A stretch of DNA of 64,000 nt from assembly GCA_032622095.1 (NCBI GenBank), contig CP136064.1, positions 170,262,310 through 170,326,309 of the forward strand. Reading direction: 5' to 3'. Positions 21,643 to 32,400 of the stretch are shown in pieces (position 1 is the first letter of the stretch; each line of letters starts with the position of its first letter). Position numbers and translations under genes: made by a program. The notes below the pieces were generated by a model. It saw only the letters and a program-made list of their open reading frames with translations, did not search any database and was not told the DNA's origin. Origin of the DNA: Siphonodentalium dalli. Its lineage: Eukaryota; Mollusca; Scaphopoda; Gadilida; Siphonodentaliidae.

Positions 21643-21859
21643 TACAGTAATGCCCTAATTAATCGACTCCCTAACCACAGAAGAATTATGGGTAACTTTT
21701 CAGGATTTAGTCGGAAATATGGCTTGTTGCCAATCATTGGAAAGCTCTCGGCGAGAGCTTTCCAATGAATGGCAACAAGCCATATTTCCGACTAAATCCT
21801 GAAAAGTTACCCATAATTCTGCTGTGGTTAGGGAGTCGATTAATTAGGGCATTACTGTA
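21643..21859. mobile_element. Family A palindromic MITE (full length)
   Basis: TACAGTAATGCCCTAATTAA to GGGCATTACTGTA. The two arms are near-perfect and meet at AAAGCTCTCGGCGAGAGCTTT, the best consensus copy. Confidence 0.88.
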
Positions 21860-22442
21860 TATACACGCTAAAGAATGTCATTTCGTAATTGAAAATTTAT
21901 AGATGGTCTATCATTCTTATAACAAGTTTAATTTAGTTTCCTGACTATAAAATAATAAATAGAATTGAAGATCCCTGTCAGGAAACACTTCTATCAATTA
22001 ATATTGATTTTATTTTGAATGTTCTAGTATAATACATACAATGAATGAAAATCAATGAATTTGGGACGTATTATGAAGCGTTACTCTCACCCAAAGGGAA
22101 TCCTACATTATATAACAAAGTCAAAGTTTCACATGCTGTCATAAGATTGATGTGTCCACAACATAATTTCGTAAAACTTACAAATCAATTGTAAATGTTT
22201 TATTGTAAAGTCCTGTTGTATATTTTTGTTTTGCTATTGTCTTGTCATGTGCAAATCATGTCATGTTATTGGATCATGGATCGACCACATCAACATAAAA
22301 GATTCAAAGCATAAAAGTTTAGTTTTTACCAAATACCAGACATCCTCCAATAAACTAAGTCAATTATTTGCATCATATGGGTTGAGATTCTAATGCACTA
22401 AAACAGCCTTTGAAGCTCAGTTTGATATAATCCAGGGAAAGA

Positions 22443-22555
22443 TACAGTAATGCCCTAAATAATCGACTCCTTAACCACAGCAGAATTATGGATAATTTTT
22501 CAGGATTTAGTTGGAAATATGGCTTGTTGCCATTCATCGGAAAGCTCTCAGTGAG
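22443..22555. mobile_element. Family A MITE, left arm only
   Basis: TACAGTAATGCCCTAAATAA to GCTCTCAGTGAG; the right arm is lost. Confidence 0.75.
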
Positions 22556-23509
22556 TGAAAATGCACTTTGTATCATATTGGTGTAATCAATTCCTCATAC
22601 AGTTTATACTATATAGGGATCTGCCACCTTCCTCGGCAACATTTTGGTCAGACCTTTTATCACTACTAAAACAGACTTTCTCAGCTGATTTTCGGTAATA
22701 TTTCATCAAGGTAGTTCCTGCTTGTCCTAATCCGATATGAAAACTCAGACATCTCTAGCTATTCAAACCATGTCTCTATGTATGTTCCTTTTTGGCATCC
22801 ACATTTCTGCAGCGATTGCGATGAAATTTGCCATGGGCATGTAACTACATGTAGACCCCGGGTAACATGGGCAGAGTCTGAATTCTGCACGTCGGTTTTT
22901 GATGTTGAGACATCATACTTCACTGTTCTTCGTTTGTTTGTCCGGATGTGTGGGACTAAATGGTTGAAGTGTAGTGGCTGAAAATTGGTACACGGGGATA
23001 ATTTGACCCACTGTGTTATTAGATAGGCCCTGTTGACCTTAGATGTATTAAAGGGGCACTATTAACTTTAATCATAGCAATGAAACAGTTGGACTGTGGG
23101 AGCCGGCTTCAGTACAGAGTTTTAACTTGACCCGAGGAGTATCATGAGATAGGTGCCGGTTACATCAGGTCTTAAAGGGGCACTAATAATTTATTAAATA
23201 TATTAATTACAGAGACTACCAATTACAATGAATTTTGGTATGTGCATGTATTTCGCCTCTGGTTAATATGGGATCAGCCAGTCCCAAGCCCAGAGAATTA
23301 AGGATGAGGGCAAACATCAGTTCCTAATTTATTGTAACTGTTTAAAGTTTAATTAGGCCACTCTCTACCCATGCAATATTGGGTACATCCGCTAGAATAT
23401 ATGTAGTATTATTATTATATATACATTCTGTACATTCTGAACAGAGGATAAACAAACGTTAAGATAAAGATAAACTTTTTAATTTTAATTAATTTTAATT
23501 TCATTTAAT

Positions 23510-24428
23510 TTTTATACGCCCGTTTGAAAAAACGGCCGTATTATAGTATTGGTCTGTCCGTCCGTCCGGGCGTCCGTCCATTAACCTGGTTTCCGGATGA
23601 TAACTTTAGTTAGAGTGAACCAAATTTAATAAAATTTGGGTATGTTGGTTTATTAGCCGAAAAGTAAGTTCAAGTTCGAATTTGGGTTCCGCCCGCCAAT
23701 TTTCACCGGAGTTATGCCCCTTATTTGACGTTTTTTGACTTAGAAAATCCTTGAAATTTGTTGTCCGGATGATAACTTTAGTATAGTTTATCGGAATGAA
23801 TCCAAATTTGGTATATTACTTTCTCCCACCAAAACACAGGTCAAGTTCGAACTTGGGTTCTGTCCGACCATTTTTGGCAGAGTTATGCCCCTTTTTTGAC
23901 TAAAAAAAAAATCAGTTTTTCTTATGTTTTTTGGTTTCCAGATGATAACTCGATTTTGGAATGTTTATACGCAAAACCTGTTTTTTTGTGGATTACATAT
24001 ATCGAAATACAGCTCAAGTCCGAATTTCGTTTTAATCCGATAATTTTTGCGAGAGTTATGGCCCCTTTTTTGACGTAATTTGACTTAGAAAATCCCTGAA
24101 ATTTGTTGTCCGGATGATAATTTTAGTTAGAGTGAACCGATTTCAATCAAATTTGGTATGTGGGTTTATTAGGAGAAAAGACAGCTCAAGTTCGAATTTG
24201 GGTTCCGTCCGCCAATTTTCACCGGAGTTATGCCCCTTATTTGACGTAATTTGACTTAGAAAATCATTTGTTGTCCGGATGATAACTTTACTAGAGCTTA
24301 TCGGATTCAATGATAATTTGGTATATTACTTTCTCCCACCAAAACACAGGTCAAGTTCAAATTTGAGTTCCGTCCGCCAATTTTCCCCAGAGAGGGCGTA
24401 TTTTGCACGCCCAGCGTAGCTCTTGTTA
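23510..24428. repeat. Reiterated-module element with GTCC microsatellite
   Basis: It starts TATACGCCCGTTTGAAAAAA CGGCC (palindromic), then GTCCGTCC repeats. At least four modules (GATGATAACTTTAGTTAGAG...; ACTTTCTCCCACCAAAACAC...) follow, ending GCGTAGCTCTTGTTAAA. It is the same architecture as 8310-9072. Confidence 0.7.
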
Positions 24429-24715
24429 AATTTGTGAAATATATATATAAACGAGGAAAATAGATATCGATTTTGCCCCGATTTTGAACGTCAAACACAC
24501 CCCAACCATTTTATTGATGTTCGTAAAATGCACATAATGATTAATCCCCTTTCACTTGTAAGTAGAATAACTCCTGTAACAAATATCTAGCTCATCCACT
24601 GCATGAGTTCCAGATAGCATCAATACAAATTGTTGAACTTATTATCTGAAAATTTCCTAAGGGAACTACTAATCAAGGTCAAGGTCAGACCAAAGGTTAT
24701 CACCCGGAATTTCTC

Positions 24716-24723
24716 TATATAAA
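24716..24723 (+). promoter_or_regulatory. TATA box of the unrecognised insertion
   Basis: TATATAAA is followed by a GC-richer CGCGAGAGC, 269 bp before the ATG at 24992. It is the clearest TATA-type core promoter in the window and lies 40 bp inside the insertion. Confidence 0.5.
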
Positions 24724-24991
24724 CGCGAGAGCACAAGACCTCGACCCACTTACTCAGAAAAAATTATCGATTGCTGATCGTGACAAACACCTGAAGAGCT
24801 TAACCCAAGCAAAATCAGTAAAACCACTAAACTATAAAACATAGTACTAGTATACCACATACTTATCACCTAAGTTATCATACTTAACAAGCAACTTACG
24901 AGAACACAACTCGACCAACGCTATACTAAGACAGTTAGGCTTACCTTGCTAAACTTTAATCTTATAACTAATCACCCCAACTTCTTACTAT

Positions 24992-25786
24992 ATGGCTACA
25001 CATATTACACCCACATCATCATCCAGCGATTTATGGCTCACAGACACAGAAGTCGAACAATCCGATACTGGTGAACCAAACTCGAACACGGATAATAGGA
25101 ACGCCAAACGAAGGCGTGTCCTATCAAATCCCGCCAAAAAACACGATAAAACTCCACACGTGAAAATTAATATCCCCCGCGACAAAATTCCTTTATACAA
25201 GGCCACGAGAAATGTCCTATTCAAAATCGTCAAAGCGGAACAACACATAGACTTTCTTAACCGCTGCTTGACCGAACGACTCATACCTCTTAGTCAACGA
25301 GTTAGTATCCAACCAACTAATATCTGCACACAGGAGCCACACGCACAAAGACAAAAAGAGACACTCCTTGAAGCTTCACTCAACATTATACAAATCAACA
25401 AAGACCTCACACAATTCCGACTTGACCAAAACAAATCGGATTTCATTGCCAAAAGCACTGAACTTAATGCCTCATTCTCACTAACTGAAAGAAACTAGAC
25501 AGAAGAAGCAATAGGCACACTCCTAACAAGACTCAAATTGGAGCTAAGACAGAGGAATATGGTCAGACTAGAATCCCTAAAAAAGGAAAAGGTCAACGAC
25601 CCCTACTTCATTTCAGTCGCTGAACTCAGACTGAACAAAGATACCCTACCACGCAAACGCCCTCTAAAGGCCAAAAGACGTACAATACGTCACAGTATTG
25701 ATGCACCAAGCACAAGCACTCTAACAAATATACTCAACATTGCCAAAGCCCTGGCCAGTATACAACTCCCTAATACTGGCCAATAA
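24992..25786 (+). pseudogene. Unrecognised 264-codon ORF with one in-frame TAG, inside an insertion
   Basis: From ATG 24992 the frame runs 168 codons to TAG (25496-25498), then continues in the same frame for 95 codons to a stop at 25784-25786. So it is one ORF broken by one stop, or a readthrough ORF. The N-terminal ~45 residues are Ser/Thr/Asp-rich and end in a basic KRRR (39-42). A predicted helical core follows (DKIPLYKATRNVLFKIVKAE, then HIDFLNRCLTERLIPLSQRV). The C-terminal part is basic (KRPLKAKRRT). There is no zinc knuckle, protease, polymerase or integrase motif. Strand composition is A/C-rich and G-poor, unlike the flanks. A TATA box lies 270 bp upstream. I do not recognise the family; a structural or DNA-binding ORF of a retroelement is one guess. 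Confidence 0.6.
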
Positions 25787-26007
25787 CTTAGTGGTACACC
25801 CCTCAGAAACCCGACAGGACATAAACACCAAACACTTGACATTAGCACTCAACAGTTTATAAAAAAATAAACCCCACTAACTATATTTTTAAACTCTTGC
25901 ATCAAGAATCCATCAACACATTAGGGATACATCAAATGCTCACAAACAGCTAGTCAGTAAACACAACTACCTCTCACATCGTGTCACTAGCCTCACACAC
26001 TGACTCA

Positions 26008-26036
26008 GACATCGAGTACAATCAATACTCGATGTC
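26008..26036 (+). other. 11-bp perfect stem-loop near the insertion's 3' end
   Basis: GACATCGAGTA and TACTCGATGTC pair perfectly around a 7-base loop, 222 bp after the ORF stop. It could be an RNA 3'-end signal or a recombination hairpin. It does not match the histone stem-loop. Confidence 0.6.
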
Positions 26037-26145
26037 GGCGAAACAATACAAAACTGGATTATCCAACTAAGGACTAAATATCCAGAGGGCATGAACAGGT
26101 CAGACACCTTATGGTGAATAATATTAATCTCTACTAATCAAAGGG

Positions 26146-26270
26146 TTAACCCTTTCAGTGCCAAGTACGATTTTTGTATCAACCCATATTTTCTTGATCA
26201 TTTTTCAAATTTATTGATTATAATAATGTGATACATTGATGGAAAGAGCTCTTGGTACTGAAAGGGTTAA
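26146..26270. mobile_element. Family E MITE, half deleted
   Basis: TTAACCCTTTCAGTGCCAAG starts it and GGTACTGAAAGGGTTAA ends it; most of the right arm is missing. Its left TTAA is shared with the right end of the family D copy that hosts the 24677-26130 insertion. Confidence 0.75.
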
Positions 26271-26584
26271 ACAATCAATTGGTCTATATTTTGTTATCAG
26301 GGGTGATGTGTTGTCATATTAATGCCATTTAGAAAGGCAAACTTGCACCATTATTGAATGAAATAAGCTGGCACAGAAGGTTTGCAAAACAAACTTTATC
26401 TGGAAACTCTTCATTTTCTGCAAAAGTGATAAGAGTGCAACTTTGATGTGTGCTGGGATGCGTGATACCAAAGTTTCCGCAATAACCTGGAATTTTTTTA
26501 TTTAGCACTGTCAAATTAAACTATAATAGTAATAAATACAGGATGTTCCTGACCAAGCTATAGGATATCATCGGACCAGTAAAA

Positions 26585-27580
26585 TAGGGCCCGGCGAAGG
26601 TTCGAGATTCGATTCGATTCGATATACTCCCGATGATTCGATTCGATATCATTCGTCTCAAAACGAACCTTAACAACATCAAATATAACGCGCAAAGATC
26701 GTGCCATTTTTATCGCAGTCATCGAAAAAAATAGCAGCACTACCTCTATACTTAAGCCGATGGCAGAGGAAATGTCCTTTTTGAGCGCGGATCGTTCTAT
26801 AAATGTATCAATGGTGGTCCCATATATCCAGAATCTGACTAAGCAGTTGCGACTCAATGACGCCAAGGCATGAAAAAGTTCAGAGAATAACTTCATGCAC
26901 AACTTCGATCCAGATTTGATCTCACCAAACCCCCACCTGCTCGCAGGTTCATACATGGATCCGCGATTTAAAAGTAAAGGGATTTAAAAGTAAAGGGATG
27001 ACTCTCCACTGGAGTTTTGGAAATCGAACGAGTCGCCATTGCCTTTACTCGCTACAACTGCGAAGGATATACTCGGTATTCAAGCGACGAATTGTTCCAG
27101 TGAGAGAGTAATGGACCAAAGGCACAGTCTCTCCAACTATAACGCGGAAACGTTAATCTGGGCCCGCAACAACTCAAACTTACTATTTCCGTCACTGGTA
27201 CAAACTGCAAAAGCCAATGAAATTAAGAGTGAATAGTTTGGTCGCTTAAATACCAAGTATATACACGATTACATGTGCTAACTGCTAAGTTCGCAGCTTT
27301 TGCGAGTAAATGCAGAGATGACTTGTTGAGTCTCGTACGCTTTCAAAAACCCCAGTGAATATTTTTTCCAGGGAGAAAATCGCACATGGTGAAAACAAAT
27401 CAATTAGTTAACGAATATTTTGTAACGTTTATTCATAAAATCGATGTTTATTCACAATAAATTTGTCCCAGTAATTGAAGTCAGGTTTTCTATGATTCGA
27501 TTCGAAGATTCGATTCGATTCGATATCAATAGGCCGATTCGATTCGATTCGAACCAAAAAGGCCGATTCGCCGGGCCCTA
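26585..27580. mobile_element. hAT-like element 2 (perfect 8-bp TSD, C-terminal transposase remnant)
   Basis: The termini are TAGGGCCCGGCGAA and its complement; the duplication CAGTAAAA lies at 26577-26584 and 27581-27588. The ends carry GATTCGATTCGAT arrays like element 1, so the two are related. Confidence 0.85.
26943..27236 (+). pseudogene. hAT transposase C-terminal fragments (DPRFK and dimerisation region)
   Basis: AGSYMDPRFKSKG is encoded at 26943-26981. In another frame EFWKSNESPLPLLATTAKDI is followed by LGIQATNCSSERV and the ending NNSNLLFPSL. DPRFK and the SSERV dimerisation motif are hallmarks of hAT transposases. Frame breaks make it a relic. Confidence 0.7.
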
Positions 27581-27593
27581 CAGTAAAACTATG

Positions 27594-27851
27594 TTAACCT
27601 TTTCATGATGGGAGCTGTGCTGGTACATCATAGACCCTGTGCCAGTGCATTCTCTTATATATACGAGTCTCACATAAGGAGCCTCGCATATATAAGAGAA
27701 TGCACTGGCTTACAAGATCAAGGTAAATATTGATAGGCCAATGCATTTTCTTATATCCGAGGCATCATATTGGTGACTTGCATATATAAGAGAATGCACT
27801 GGCTAAGGGTTTTCGCAAAATTTCAGGAAACTCCAGTAATGAAAGGGTTAA
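27594..27851. mobile_element. Family C MITE copy
   Basis: TTAACCTTTTCATGATGGGA starts it and CAGTAATGAAAGGGTTAA ends it. It begins 5 bp after the target duplication of hAT element 2. Confidence 0.7.
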
Positions 27852-27988
27852 TACTCTAGGGAACACCCTGTAAATAAAGTGGTAATAATAAATCATAATT
27901 GATTGTTGAAAAATATTTTAATAACATTTCTAGATAATAGCCAGGCTTAGCCACACCTACATAGAACTTCAAATGTGAGTTATTCTGG

Positions 27989-28140
27989 TACAATAATGCT
28001 CTAAGTAATCGACTCTTTAACCACAGCAGAATTATGGGCTTTCCGATGAATGGCAACAAGCCATATTTCCGACTAAATCCTGAAAAGTTACCCATAATTC
28101 TGCTGTGGTTAAAGAGTCGATTACTTAGAGCATTACTGTA
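27989..28140. mobile_element. Family A MITE, left arm shortened
   Basis: TACAATAATGCTCTAAGTAA to GAGCATTACTGTA. Confidence 0.78.
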
Positions 28141-28327
28141 TTTCTATAGAGATGCACTTGGTGGGAAAGGTCACATGATTTTGTGGTGCCAAAGCTACAT
28201 GTTTACAGATGTTGTAACAAAACATGTAACTGATAGTTGGATAGTGTGGTACTCTGTCTGCTCTGATCATCGATTGTCAGTCAATTGGCTTCAATCATAA
28301 TAAAAACATTTTCATGCAAGTAAAATA

Positions 28328-28508
28328 AATCCCTAAATAATCGACTCCTTAACCACAAAAGAATTATGAGTAACTTTTCAGGATTTAGTCGGAAATATGG
28401 CTTGTTGCGATTCATTGGAAAGCTCTCAGTGAGAGCTTTCCGATGAATGGCAACATGCCATATTTCCTGAAAAGTTACCCATAATTCTGCTGTGGTTAAG
28501 GAGTCATT
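28328..28508. mobile_element. Family A MITE, termini eroded
   Basis: Both arms are present from CCCTAAATAATCGACTCCTT to TGTGGTTAAGGAGTC; the outer TACAGTAATG ends are gone. Confidence 0.72.
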
Positions 28509-28740
28509 TATATATCTTTTTTGTATCGGCCACATAGCATTCAGCATTCCTGGATTATTAGAAGATTGGTTTATTCCTCTGTGCCTAGTTTAATACGCAA
28601 CACCTTGGACACTAAAATGTTTAAACATGAAAATGTAAGCAATGTGACATTTATTGGCAATAAAACAAAACATGTGCACGTGATTGTTTTTATAAGACAC
28701 TCAGAACAGTATACTCCTATTTAATTTTGCACAGTATTAT

Positions 28741-29348
28741 TTTTGGCTCAATTTTAAATTTGCACACTTTGAATTGGGGCAATACAAATCATGTATCCGA
28801 TAATTACATGTTACAAGTTACAAGTTACAGCTCCTAATCATTCATTAGATTTAAAGAACATCATAATGTGCATGTGCAGCATGTATAGAAGACAACTGTA
28901 TACTATTTAGTAATATTGATTCAAGATAGGTAAATAAGGTTATTCTAAAACACCGGGTCCAGTACTACATATAATTATTGTATTTCAACATCACTGCATC
29001 ACTGACATAAAATGGAACACAGAACAGTTACATAAGTTCTCAATGTTCATCGATAGGCTACTGACTTCAGAAATATCACTTCAACGTTTACATGTACATT
29101 GATTAAATTAATGTGCAAACTGCTTTACTTTCTCCCCAGTTGTTCCCTAAACTCTTTGAGTGTACTATTTTTCGGTCAGTTTTTTTATTTGTGCAATGAT
29201 GGGTGTGCGAAAAATAGTAAGGCGTGAATTGAAATACGAGCAAGGTATTAATCCTCTAAGTATCAAGTATCAGTAAGTCTGCATGAGTGGAATGTGTCTT
29301 ATTTGTGAGTGGATGATGTTTCAATGAAGAAAACTAGTGACTATCCTG
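28741..29348. other. Probable APTX 3' UTR and flank
   Basis: It is just downstream (minus strand) of the APTX stop. It has no MITEs, and a minus-strand AATAAA-type signal lies at 29184-29189. Confidence 0.4.
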
Positions 29349-29436
29349 TCACAACTTCTCCTTTTTGGCACTGTGGGATTGTATGTGAGTCTTCAGTGTT
29401 GGCATATTCGTCATTGCTTTCGTGCAGACATGACAC
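29349..29436 (-). CDS. APTX: APTX exon 6 (C2H2 zinc finger and stop)
   Basis: The acceptor is TATTCTTTGCAG and the stop TGA is at 29351-29349. It encodes [20 protein letters not shown], then HSAKKEKL. Cys-x2-Cys-x12-His-x3-His is the DNA-binding finger that ends aprataxins. A possible polyadenylation signal on this strand lies near 29184-29189. Confidence 0.9.
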
Positions 29437-32400
29437 CTGCAAAGAATAGAAAGAAAATTACAATTAGAATTTAAAAAAATAAAATAAACAAGAAGTTGCA
29501 CCTCGGCTGCCAGCATAACCCAATCGTGCCAAATTTAAACATAGACAGGACGGAAAACAGATTTAAAATAAACAAAGAAGGATACTTGTTTTCACTTCAT
29601 AATCATTGCTAGCACCCGACGAGCGTTACCGTGCGAAGGAGTTATTTCGCATAATTTTTGTCTGGCACATTGTTAATTTTTATTGTGCAGACATATCTCG
29701 GAACATGAATTGAGTCAGTCCAAAATCATATCAAAACATTACATTGTTTCCCTCCTTTGTAATAGTATTGTTTTAGTTTTTTTTTATTATGCCCAAGCGA
29801 TTCTGGCAATTATATAGCATCATTCACTCACTCTAGCTCACGAGCCATCACAGCCGTCAGCGCTTGTAAGAGTTAGTGACAGTAACTAGGAAGTAATTAC
29901 GTAGGCATGGTTAAATCGGAAATTAGATTCATCAATTCTACAATCCAAACAAAGTCATTGGGCACTCTGTTGAAAGAAGTGACAAAGGCAAACTTCTTTA
30001 CCAAATGTCATTCAGATCTGATAATCGATGGCTGAGATATCTGCTTGAATTCTATGTGGTGTTCATGCTGCCATGAGCAAATTTTGCAAATTTCAAAAGA
30101 AAAACAAAAGTGGCTCAACAAAATGTGCTAGTGGCTAAAGAAAGTGGCTCCCCAGGTCAGTTGCCACATAAGGGTTGCGGATGATTAGATTCGCTCGGGC
30201 CTAAGGCATTGACTTCCTCGCCGCGGACGCAAAGAATTTGGGTGTGTGGCTGGCTCTTAAATTAACTGCCGTCGGACAGATTAAGTTTAACAATCAGGCA
30301 ACACTCGCTTATGCCACAGCGACAGGTTGTAATTGTATCGCGTACAGTAAATGGGTTTCCTATCTCTACTCGACAAGAACACACATGCATTGTATTGCTT
30401 TCACATCGCCAAACATTAGTGAAAGAAAGGACACATATCCTATAATATCAGACTTTGCAGAAACACTATATTGTGTATCCTTGTCAACTGTGGAATTTCA
30501 GCGGGCCTTCTCGTACCAAAATTTAATCAAATGATAAACGGCGAACAGACTTTCTGTTCCACATTTAAATTTATTAAAGAAAATTGCAATTGAAGGCCCT
30601 CCAATGTTAGACTTTAATTTGGTAAAGCATTTAATAAATAGGCAGATGTAAAATATCGCAGAATTTTCAATGTTTGATTATTAATATTGTTGTTAATATT
30701 GTTGTTGTTTTACCTACCAGAACCTGTTATGTTATATTATAATAAGTATTTGAGTTAATTAGGTTGTGTTGTTCTTTGAATATGTTTAAATCAAGGTGGC
30801 TCCAAAAAATATTAGTTGAAAAAATGTGGCTCAAGTAAATAAAAAGTGGCTCCAAAAAATTCAAATGGCTCAAGAACATTTTGGGCCAGTGTGAACACTG
30901 ACCATAGGTGCTTGTAACATGCACCATGTCAAAACTAAAAAAAAATAAAAAAATATGTTTGTTAGCATCTAATTAGGTCAGTTTGTCAGCGACAACTGGT
31001 GCCCTGAAACTTATATCTTCCAAGTGCACTTCTCTCTAATCTATGGCAGATTTTTTTTTATGAAATTAAGGCCACATGGCGATTTGCACTCCAAAATACA
31101 CCCAACATTATTCACTTATGAATTTTCCCAGCATCGAAAAACATATAGGTCGATAAATACCTTTCTACAAACATTATGTCCAAGAAAGACGTAAATAAAA
31201 ATTACACCTTCGAACAACTTATATTGCGTTATATTAACTGAAACTATTTTAACTTAATGCGTTGCTTTCTCTTCATTTGAATAAAAAAAATTTAATCAGC
31301 ACAAACGAATCAACCTCAAATTTAACAAAAAATATAAGAAACAAACCACGTTTTTTTAAAGCAAAATATCGATGGGTTTGTTCAGAAATATTCCGCATTG
31401 GTATGTATTGAGATACCTTTTAACAAATTATGTATACAGATTTGAATGAGCCCTGTCTGTGTAATAAACATACAATCATGTTTAGGGAACAGAACCTGAC
31501 GTAGGAACAACCCGACCTAGAACAACCCGATCCAGGGACAACCCAACCCAAACTAAGAATAAGTATATTTCTTAACATCCATGTTAATTTTTTTTTTATT
31601 TTAAAGTGATGTGAAACACTCCGGTAGGGTGATCAAATAGAAATGGAGGATAATCTTGTTAAAAGTAGTTATTTTTACAAATATTTTATCTAAATTGACA
31701 ACACACACCGTCATTCTTATATATTAATTAAATGCAGTGACTCCGATGGCGAAATTGTTTCATTAGTTTATCGCCGATAGAAGCGTCCCGATTCGAGTAG
31801 TAAATATTAACAATTTAACGTAGTTCAGACAATGTTTTCTATGGAGTGGTACGGTCGATTTGCTTAAGATTTTCGGTGATGTTAGTAGAATGCTACATTC
31901 CTCCAGTTGGCATAGCACCTGAATACTAACTTATCAGTTTCACGCGCCCGAACAAGTACATTACATGTCTTTAACACATAATGGAATGTAATAAAAGCAG
32001 GCCCAAGATAAAAAAAAATTACGTCAGCTGTTTTGAACATTCTGTCTCAATTGTGAAGTATTTGAGCCCAACATAAGTCCACTCAAACCTACCTTTCAAG
32101 TCCGAGTAACAGATATTGAACCAGAAAAATTAAATAGTTGCATCTGAAGAACTGGGTACATTTATGGGCCACTTCAAGCAATCATGTAAATATTGGTGTT
32201 TTATACAGTAATGCCCTAAATAATCGACTCCTTAACCACAGCAGAATTATGGGTTAATAAAGCATGTGTAACTATGTGGAAAGCTCTCAGTGATTCTGCT
32301 GTGGTTAAGGAGTCGATTATTTAGGGCATTACTGTACCAATATAATAGGAATGTCATATTAGTGGACGGCGACAATAAAGAACTACAATTGAATTGAAGA

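Larger units (their letters stand above)
24677..26130 (+). mobile_element. 1.45-kb ORF-bearing insertion flanked by an 11-bp direct repeat
   Basis: CTACTAATCAA occurs at 24666-24676 and again at 26131-26141. The outer sequence on both sides looks like the two halves of one TTAA-type MITE (family D), so the segment between is an insertion. It contains TATATAAA at 24716-24723, the ORF at 24992-25786, and an 11-bp perfect stem-loop (arms 26008-26018 and 26026-26036, loop of 7). AGGTCAGAC occurs near both ends (from about 24682 and 26096). No poly(A) tail, LTR or long terminal inverted repeat is visible. Confidence 0.6.
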
